Source: Cytobacillus kochii (GTDB taxonomy: Bacteria > Bacillota > Bacilli > Bacillales > Cytobacillaceae). Taken from it: a stretch of 64,000 nucleotides of DNA. The notes beneath the pieces are model-generated. The model did not search any database. It had not been told where the DNA came from and saw nothing but the letters and a program-made list of their open reading frames with translations. Shown here one piece after another: positions 52,777 to 64,000 of the stretch. Where the stretch lies: NCBI RefSeq assembly GCF_020171845.1, contig NZ_JAIVAM010000005.1, positions 62,001 through 126,000 on the forward strand. Reading direction: 5' to 3'. Within the stretch, counting starts at the first letter, position 1; the number at the start of each line of letters is the position of its first letter. Position numbers and translations under genes: made by a program.

Positions 52777-53955
52777 TTACACCTCCACATCATAAGGTTC
52801 ATAATCCTTGCGGAGAGGATGACCAACCCAATCTTCCCCAAGCATAATGCGATGTAGGTCAGGGTGGTTGGTAAATTGAATACCAAGGAGGTCATATGCT
52901 TCACACTCTGGCCAGTTCGCACCTGGCCATATAGATGCAATAGAATCAACCCTTGGATTTTCACGATCCATTTTCACTTTCAAAGCGACAGACTGCTTAT
53001 TTTTAAAGGAGTATAAATGAACATAAATCTCCATATATGTTTCAAAATCAGTTCCATGTAATTCTGATAAAAATTCAAAATGAAGACCACTATGTTGTTT
53101 GAATAACAAGGCAAGGGAATAGTAATGTTCTAGCTTAACAACAATAGTTGGCACATGCTTGCTCATACGATTAATATAGGAATCTTCTAAAATATCATCT
53201 TTGTAGTGTTCTTTTACAATGTTGAGGTAACGATCTAAGATTGGTTGTTGAGGTGATGGTGTGATAGGTTCTGGCTCTTCTGTTTCTTTTGCTTGAGTTG
53301 TTTTCCCTCTTGCCTTTGCTGCTGTAGCTGCCTTTGCTTTAGCGACTGCGATCGCTTTAGCCTTCTCTGAATCGCCACTTTCATTCGCGTTCTTTGCCTT
53401 TCGTTTCGCTGCAGCGGCTGCTTTTGCTTTGGCAATAGCGATTGCCTTTTGTTTTTCTAAGTCTTGGTTTGATGTTGAATCTGTTTCTGTTCCTTCTGTC
53501 TCTTTTGCTTTTTTCTTTGCTAATGCGGCTGCTTTTGCCTTAGCGGCGGCCGCCGCTTTTTGCTTTTCTAGGTCTTGATTGGAGGTTGGCTCTGTTTCTG
53601 TTCCTTCTGCTTCTTTTGCTTTTTTCTTTGCTAATGCGGCTGCTTTTGCCTTGGCGGCGGCCGCTGCCTTTTGTTTTTCTAGATCTTGATTGGAGGTTGG
53701 CTCTGTTTCTGTTCCTTCTGCTTCTTTTGCTTTTTTCTTTGCTATTGCGGCTGCTTTTGCCTTAGCGGCGGCCGCTGCTTTTTGTTTTTCTAGATCTTGA
53801 TTGGATGTAACATCATCTTTTGTTTGGTTCACTTCCGATACTGAGTCATGCGATTCTTCTTTTTTCTTTTCCCTCTCTTCCCGTTTTCTTTGTGCAGCTG
53901 CTCTTGCTTTTTCCGCTGCTTCCTTTTTTAACCGCTCTTTATCTTTTTCATCCAA
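52777..53955 (-). CDS. nuoC: Complex I subunit NuoC with long Ala/Lys repeat extension
   Basis: Protein of 392 residues. Only the last 150 or so (from ILDRYLNIVKEHYK on) are the NuoC core, with VALKVKMDRENPRVDSIASIWPGANWPECEAYDLLGI (in register) and the signature HPDLHRIMLGEDWVGHPLRKDY. Residues about 1-240 are a charged Ala/Lys-rich extension. It includes four 37-residue units that begin SNQDLEKQK and continue through Ala-Lys-Ala runs to KKKAKEAEGTETEPT; the DNA period is 111 bases. Such extensions occur in other Bacillus NuoC proteins, but here they are tandemly amplified. The start is a TTG at 53955, one base after the nuoB stop. Confidence 0.92.
   Translation of the reverse strand: MDEKDKERLKKEAAEKARAAAQRKREEREKKKEESHDSVSEVNQTKDDVTSNQDLEKQKAAAAAKAKAAAIAKKKAKEAEGTETEPTSNQDLEKQKAAAAAKAKAAALAKKKAKEAEGTETEPTSNQDLEKQKAAAAAKAKAAALAKKKAKETEGTETDSTSNQDLEKQKAIAIAKAKAAAAAKRKAKNANESGDSEKAKAIAVAKAKAATAAKARGKTTQAKETEEPEPITPSPQQPILDRYLNIVKEHYKDDILEDSYINRMSKHVPTIVVKLEHYYSLALLFKQHSGLHFEFLSELHGTDFETYMEIYVHLYSFKNKQSVALKVKMDRENPRVDSIASIWPGANWPECEAYDLLGIQFTNHPDLHRIMLGEDWVGHPLRKDYEPYDVEV
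53390..53815 (-). repeat. 111-bp in-frame tandem repeat inside nuoC
   Basis: The segment encoding SNQDLEKQK begins at matching positions 53795, 53684, 53573 and 53462 (steps of exactly 111 bases, 37 codons). Units 2 and 3 are nearly identical; units 1 and 4 are more diverged, and a fifth truncated unit follows. Helix-forming Ala/Lys runs would make a long charged helix. Confidence 0.9.
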
Positions 53956-53956
53956 G

Positions 53957-54469
53957 TCAGATCACCCGCTTTCCTGTTTTCGCCTCATAACGGATTTTTG
54001 CCTTTAACTTATTGACACCGTAAATGAGTGCTGCAGGATTAGGTGGACAACCAGGTATGTACACATCAACTGGGACCACTTGGTCTACCCCTTTTACAAC
54101 AGAATAAGAATAAACATATGGACCACCTGCAGTCGCACAAGAGCCCATGGCAATCACCCACTTCGGTTCAGGCATTTGATCGTAAAGCCGCCTAATGACT
54201 GGAGCCATTTTTTTCGTGACGGTACCAGATACAATCATGACATCAGATTGTCGTGGAGAAGTGCGGAAAAAAGAGCCAAAACGATCGAGATCATAGTGAG
54301 AAGAACCCACACCCATCATTTCAATGGCACAACAGGCGAGCCCAAACGTCATCGGCCATAATGAATTACTTCTAGCCCATCCTTTTAGCTGCTCTAATGT
54401 AGACATGAATATATTACGCTGAATTTCAGCCATTTCCTTTTCACTCATTTGGTCTAATTTTAAATCCAT
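53957..54469 (-). CDS. nuoB: Complex I subunit NuoB (4Fe-4S cluster N2)
   Basis: Protein of 170 residues. The cluster N2 cysteines are visible: the tandem pair in [10 protein letters not shown], one in [14 protein letters not shown] and one in [13 protein letters not shown]. The frame extends to 54490, but AGAAGGTG is spaced for the ATG at 54469. It passes electrons to quinone with NuoD. It overlaps nuoA by ten bases. Confidence 0.95.
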   Translation of the reverse strand: MDLKLDQMSEKEMAEIQRNIFMSTLEQLKGWARSNSLWPMTFGLACCAIEMMGVGSSHYDLDRFGSFFRTSPRQSDVMIVSGTVTKKMAPVIRRLYDQMPEPKWVIAMGSCATAGGPYVYSYSVVKGVDQVVPVDVYIPGCPPNPAALIYGVNKLKAKIRYEAKTGKRVI

Positions 54470-54834
54470 TTCAGCACCTTCTTTTTCCAAGCATATATTA
54501 AACCTATCACTAACATAAACACGAAAATCAGCATCTCTATTAAAGCAAATATGCCTAATTTTTCATATGCTACGGCCCATGGATATAAAAACACAGTCTC
54601 CACATCAAAAATGACGAAAAGAAGAGCAAACATGTAATAACGAACCGTGAATTGTACCCTTGAGTCTTGAAAGGGATCAATTCCACTTTCATAAGTAGTA
54701 TACTTATTCTCATTTGGTTGATATGGTCGCAATAATTTCCCGAAAAATAGAGCAACTAATGGTAATAGCACACCGATAATTATAAAAGAAAGGACTATCA
54801 AATAATTATTTTGATACAGATGCCATAATTCCAA
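54460..54834 (-). CDS. nuoA: Complex I subunit NuoA
   Basis: Protein of about 124 residues with three membrane helices and the family motifs [44 protein letters not shown] (in register). AGGGGGG at 54847-54841 abuts an ATG at 54840 and is six bases from a TTG at 54834, so I take the TTG start, which gives [11 protein letters not shown]. It is the first gene of the nuo operon. Confidence 0.92.
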   Translation of the reverse strand: MELWHLYQNNYLIVLSFIIIGVLLPLVALFFGKLLRPYQPNENKYTTYESGIDPFQDSRVQFTVRYYMFALLFVIFDVETVFLYPWAVAYEKLGIFALIEMLIFVFMLVIGLIYAWKKKVLKWI

Positions 54835-54891
54835 TATCATCCCCCCTGCAATAATAAAATTATTCATAATTTTTAAAATGTAATCGGATAC

Positions 54892-54920
54892 ATTATAACA
54901 TTCCTGCCATATTCTGTCGA
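54892..54920 (-). promoter_or_regulatory. Sigma-A promoter of the nuo operon
   Basis: TCGACA (54920-54915) and TATAAT (54897-54892) on the minus strand, 17 bases apart, about 58 bases before nuoA. The 300 bases further upstream to the atpC terminator show no convincing gene. Confidence 0.7.
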
Positions 54921-55217
54921 TAATCCAAAGATCAATTCCACCTGTCCTTACTCATTTATATGACAAGTTGTTTAGGATATATCTTTTTTACTCAATCTTA
55001 TTTGAAAAAATGATTGATTGTTGCTTTTGTTATCTTGAAATGAGAATGTGAATGATGGATAGAGTTGGGAGGAAATCGTTCGAATATAGCTTTGTGTCAA
55101 GGATGAACGAAGGAAACAGGGTTGGGAACTGATTTTAGACTCTTTTAAGAAATCCTCAAACCAAAGGGATTTCATCACATGAAGGGATTTAATATTTAGT
55201 CGCACTAATTCGTACAT

Positions 55218-55267
55218 AAAAAAACACGAGCCAAATCCTGCTTCAGCAGCAGCATTTTGGCTCGTGT
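55218..55267 (-). terminator. Terminator after atpC
   Basis: ACACGAGCCAAA (55224-55235) and TTTGGCTCGTGT (55256-55267) form a perfect 12-pair stem with further pairing of CTGCTG/CAGCAG-type sequence inside the loop. A T-run follows on the minus strand. It ends the atp operon. Confidence 0.92.
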
Positions 55268-55276
55268 TCGTGATGA

Positions 55277-55687
<411 letters not shown>

Positions 55688-55706
55688 TTACCCTCCTGGT
55701 CCTAAA

Positions 55707-57152
<1,446 letters not shown>

Positions 57153-57160
57153 CTATTTAA

Positions 57161-58027
<867 letters not shown>

Positions 58028-58166
58028 TCACCACCCTTATACTTAAGTGTGTTTGATTGGTTAGCGCGTAGGCTGTCCAACCCTTATATTTCATTAGATC
58101 CTGTAAAAACAATGCATGAAAAGGCAGGAAGGGACAACAATCCCATCCTGTCTAACTCTGCAATGA

Positions 58167-59690
<1,524 letters not shown>

Positions 59691-59699
59691 CTACGAATC

Positions 59700-60778
<1,079 letters not shown>

Positions 60779-60882
60779 TCACTTAAGGTCAAACTATTTT
60801 AAAGTCATTCGATTGATTTTCACATAAAGGAAAGGCGAAGGTCCACTTGTGATGATCTTCGCCATTTTACAAATACAAAAAA

Positions 60883-61128
<246 letters not shown>

Positions 61129-61174
61129 TTATTTTTATCAAACATGTTTTGTTCATGTAATGAACAGGTATATA

Positions 61175-61888
<714 letters not shown>

Positions 61889-61892
61889 TTAT

Positions 61893-62282
61893 TCACCTCT
61901 CTTCCCGCTTTTTACGTAAATGAAAAGATTGAAGAAAAAAATCTATCATAATGACTAAATAGGACGTCATTAATCCCAACACTACACTTATAAGGTGAAA
62001 ATACGCTGGATACTCCAGTGCGATGATAACTGCCAAAGCGGCAGATGCCATTCGCGACATTGTTCCTAGTGAACGCACCTTTTGCTCTTTCTCTACTGCT
62101 TCTCGGAACTGAATCATCTTCCTTACAATTAACCAAAGATTAAAGAAGCTGAGAACGGTTCCCAAAATCAGGCCAAGAAAGATAGATTGATAAGACGTAA
62201 AGCCCCAGCCGAGTACAAAGAACGACAACAAGAAAAGCATGTATTTACGTTGTCTACTGAATCTTTCTTGTATTTCCGGCAT
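61893..62282 (-). CDS. atpI: ATP synthase assembly protein AtpI
   Basis: Protein of 129 residues with four membrane helices (ATP-synt_I type), including FLGLILGTVLSFFNLWLIVRKM and ALAVIIALEYP. AtpI helps assemble the c ring and may take part in cation supply. It starts seven bases after atpZ ends; AGGAG within the end of atpZ is the ribosome site. Confidence 0.88.
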   Translation of the reverse strand: MPEIQERFSRQRKYMLFLLSFFVLGWGFTSYQSIFLGLILGTVLSFFNLWLIVRKMIQFREAVEKEQKVRSLGTMSRMASAALAVIIALEYPAYFHLISVVLGLMTSYLVIMIDFFLQSFHLRKKREER

Positions 62283-62288
62283 ATTTGT

Positions 62289-62510
62289 TTATTCTCCTGA
62301 AAAAAATTGTTGGATTAAACGAAGCATGGCATAAATGCCCACTGTCAAACCTAGTAATAAACCGATTATTAGAAACAGTGGTTCGGTCTCTAGTAACCGA
62401 TCGAACCATCTTCCAGCAAAAACACCTAGAAGGATGGCGCCTACTAATTGGGAAAGAATGGCGGACATGAGTGCCATCGCTTTAAAAGGGCGACGGTCAT
62501 TATGACGCAT
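62289..62510 (-). CDS. atpZ: AtpZ (ATPase gene 1) membrane protein
   Basis: Protein of 73 residues with two membrane helices. The family pattern GVFAGRWFDRLLETEPLFLIIGLLLGLTVGIYAMLR in register identifies ATPase_gene1/AtpZ, thought to help ring assembly or Mg2+/Ca2+ handling with AtpI. The frame runs up to 62723, but the upstream part does not fit the family and overlaps the promoter, so I start at ATG 62510. First gene of the atp operon. Confidence 0.82.
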   Translation of the reverse strand: MRHNDRRPFKAMALMSAILSQLVGAILLGVFAGRWFDRLLETEPLFLIIGLLLGLTVGIYAMLRLIQQFFSGE

Positions 62511-62640
62511 TAAAACGCATCCTCTCAGTCGAGAATGGTAAGAGGTTTTCTGAGGAAAGCAGTATGTTAAATCGTCATTTTCATATGATATAAAACTATA
62601 AAATCTGCTCATGAAAACCTTATCAATAATACCCTTTGTA

Positions 62641-62669
62641 AGCATACAATAGGGGCATGTCAATGTCAA
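62641..62669 (-). promoter_or_regulatory. Sigma-A promoter of the atp operon
   Basis: TTGACA (62669-62664) and TATGCT (62646-62641) on the minus strand with 17-base spacing. A second overlapping TTGACA lies six bases upstream. The start site near 62634 leaves a leader of about 120 bases before atpZ. Confidence 0.65.
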
Positions 62670-62823
62670 TGCGTTTAATGGGAATTTCGCCAGTTCTCTT
62701 TTGGGCAAAATATGGATGTTCACACTTTTTTCATAAAATCTTCACTAGATTTTTCTTGCAAATTCAGAAAATTTATGCGTTATTTTTGCCAATTGTTTTT
62801 CAATTATAATAATTTTATACTGC

Positions 62824-64000
62824 TTAATTCCCTATCATTTCTAATTCACCATTAGCCCCAATGAATAAACGGGTCTCTATCCAATCTTCTTGTCCAGATT
62901 TGCGAGCAAATACTTTTGCAATATACAAACCAGGTTGTGGTAAATCGCTTATGACTAAATCCTCTTCTACCTGGCCTTTCTTTACATCTTTCTTCCAATC
63001 GAGCATGCCTATAAAAGTTAATGAAGTTGAATCGAATAAAGCAATCCCAAACTCTTCAGCTCCACCTGGTAAATATACTTCATAGCGATACGTTTTCTTA
63101 CTATCACCTTTACCAAAACTAAAGCCCATGACACGGGGATAATCCGGTTCTTCCAATACGTATAAATAAGGAAGCTGAATCGTTTGCTTATTACTATTCA
63201 ATCGAATCGTACCGTCTGCCAGTTTTTCAGTGAGTTCTTTCGGATTAACGATCATATGTAAACGAATGGTTTTCTTCTCCTTAGGCTCAAGCATAAATGA
63301 TAATGGTAGACGCCATTCAATCCCCTTTTGTTTTTTCGGGATTTCAAAAGCATAGGACTGCTTTTCATCGGTTGTATTTTCTACCGTAATTTTTGCTACA
63401 TGGTCATGATGTTGTTCTGATAACTTAAACTTACCAAACTGTATGGACGATGGATAGATCAATGTGGATGTCATTAATGCTTCCTTCAATTGAATCCGGC
63501 CCGCACCTTGTTCAAAAGTCCGGTAAGGTGTACCATCTTCATTCACCATAGATAAGGCTGTATTCATGAGTGCTGCTTTTACTTGTTCAGGTCGCCAATC
63601 AGGATGAGCCTGTATTAACAAAGCAGCTGCCCCCGCCACATGAGGCGCTGCCATACTTGTTCCTTGTAATGGTGTGTACCCACCAGGTACCGTACTATTA
63701 ATGGCTACTCCTGGTGCAACCACATCGGGCTTTATTTCCCAAGTAGAAGTCACAGGACCCCTTGAGCTAAATTCAGCTAAGATGTCTTTTTCTTCCTTTA
63801 TCACTGTTTGTCCATATAATCTTTTAGCTTGTGAAAGCTCTTGATTAATCTCTTCCCCATCTGCCTTCGTTAAGGACACAACCGGGATATCTAACAGCTC
63901 TTCTAAATTGCCCATGAAGGAGCCCGGTGTATTATTGTAAATGAGCAAAGCAATTGCTCCTGCTTCCTTGGCATTCTTACTTTTTTCCGTGAAAGTTAAT
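62824..64000 (-). CDS. Subtilisin-family serine protease, partial (5' end outside window)
   Basis: Reads from the window edge for about 392 residues to the stop. The visible part starts in a PA domain (NAKEAGAIALLIYNNTPG) inserted in an S8 catalytic domain; the frame continues to 64000 without a start, so the apparent Met at 63948 is internal. The catalytic Ser lies in LQGTSMAAPHVAGAAALL and the oxyanion Asn region in FSSRGPVTSTWEIKPDVVAPG. The Asp and His parts are beyond the edge. After the catalytic domain come an Fn3-like domain and a beta-rich tail without a sorting motif. It is related to Vpr but shorter at the C-terminus. Confidence 0.9.
   Translation of the reverse strand, partial: LTFTEKSKNAKEAGAIALLIYNNTPGSFMGNLEELLDIPVVSLTKADGEEINQELSQAKRLYGQTVIKEEKDILAEFSSRGPVTSTWEIKPDVVAPGVAINSTVPGGYTPLQGTSMAAPHVAGAAALLIQAHPDWRPEQVKAALMNTALSMVNEDGTPYRTFEQGAGRIQLKEALMTSTLIYPSSIQFGKFKLSEQHHDHVAKITVENTTDEKQSYAFEIPKKQKGIEWRLPLSFMLEPKEKKTIRLHMIVNPKELTEKLADGTIRLNSNKQTIQLPYLYVLEEPDYPRVMGFSFGKGDSKKTYRYEVYLPGGAEEFGIALFDSTSLTFIGMLDWKKDVKKGQVEEDLVISDLPQPGLYIAKVFARKSGQEDWIETRLFIGANGELEMIGN

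Noticed and set aside
54972..55217. 81-residue minus-strand ORF between atpC and nuoA
   Set aside because: Starts inside the T-run of the atpC terminator with no ribosome site. The product looks random.

Overview
The window is a chromosomal segment from a spore-forming, flagellated member of the Bacillaceae. The evidence is a backbone close to the Bacillus subtilis ywq-vpr-ssbB-ywpF-fabZ-flhPO-mbl-spoIIID-spoIIQ-spoIID-murAA-ywmB-ywzB-atp region, sigma-A promoters with strong Shine-Dalgarno sites, and the sporulation genes themselves. The ATP synthase c subunit has the neutral-type glycine motif, so nothing points to an obligate alkaliphile. I see no rRNA, tRNA, insertion sequence or CRISPR array.

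Region 1 (1-20,600) is accessory. It opens with a PlcR/NprR-like HTH-TPR regulator followed directly by a 74-residue secreted precursor that carries six copies of PLPTQH. This looks like an RRNPP-type quorum-sensing pair with a polyprotein-like pheromone precursor, and it is the most interesting object here. After it come a 49-residue minus-strand gene with its own promoter, a LytE-like cell-wall endopeptidase, small membrane proteins, a second DNA sliding clamp, the ywnA/ywnB pair, a citrate-sensing two-component system with its citrate transporter (citS-citT-citM), assorted hypothetical genes, a DUF817 protein and an orphan YknX/YknW-like pair.

Region 2 (20,600-44,300) holds ywqB-ywqA (SWIM protein and Snf2 helicase), the large extracellular protease Vpr, a competence-type SSB, ywpF, fabZ, two flagellar rod/hook-type genes, mbl, and the sporulation genes spoIIID, spoIIQ and spoIID, then murAA, ywmB and ywzB.

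Region 3 (44,400-62,700) is energy metabolism on the minus strand. It contains an 11-gene complex I operon (nuoABCDHIJKLMN, without the NADH-oxidising nuoEFG module) and the complete F1Fo ATP synthase operon (atpZ-I-B-E-F-H-A-G-D-C). Each is preceded by a recognisable sigma-A promoter. The window ends inside a second subtilisin-family protease gene.

Scattered between genes are five tandem-repeat arrays (about 11.6-12.45, 16.27-16.96, 18.08-18.30, 25.57-26.39 and 41.50-41.65 kb). All have a 51-bp period. The three long arrays are unrelated in sequence, while the two short degenerate ones are related to each other. All are pyrimidine-rich on the plus strand. They keep several frames open and so create long false ORFs, but they look like non-coding satellites.
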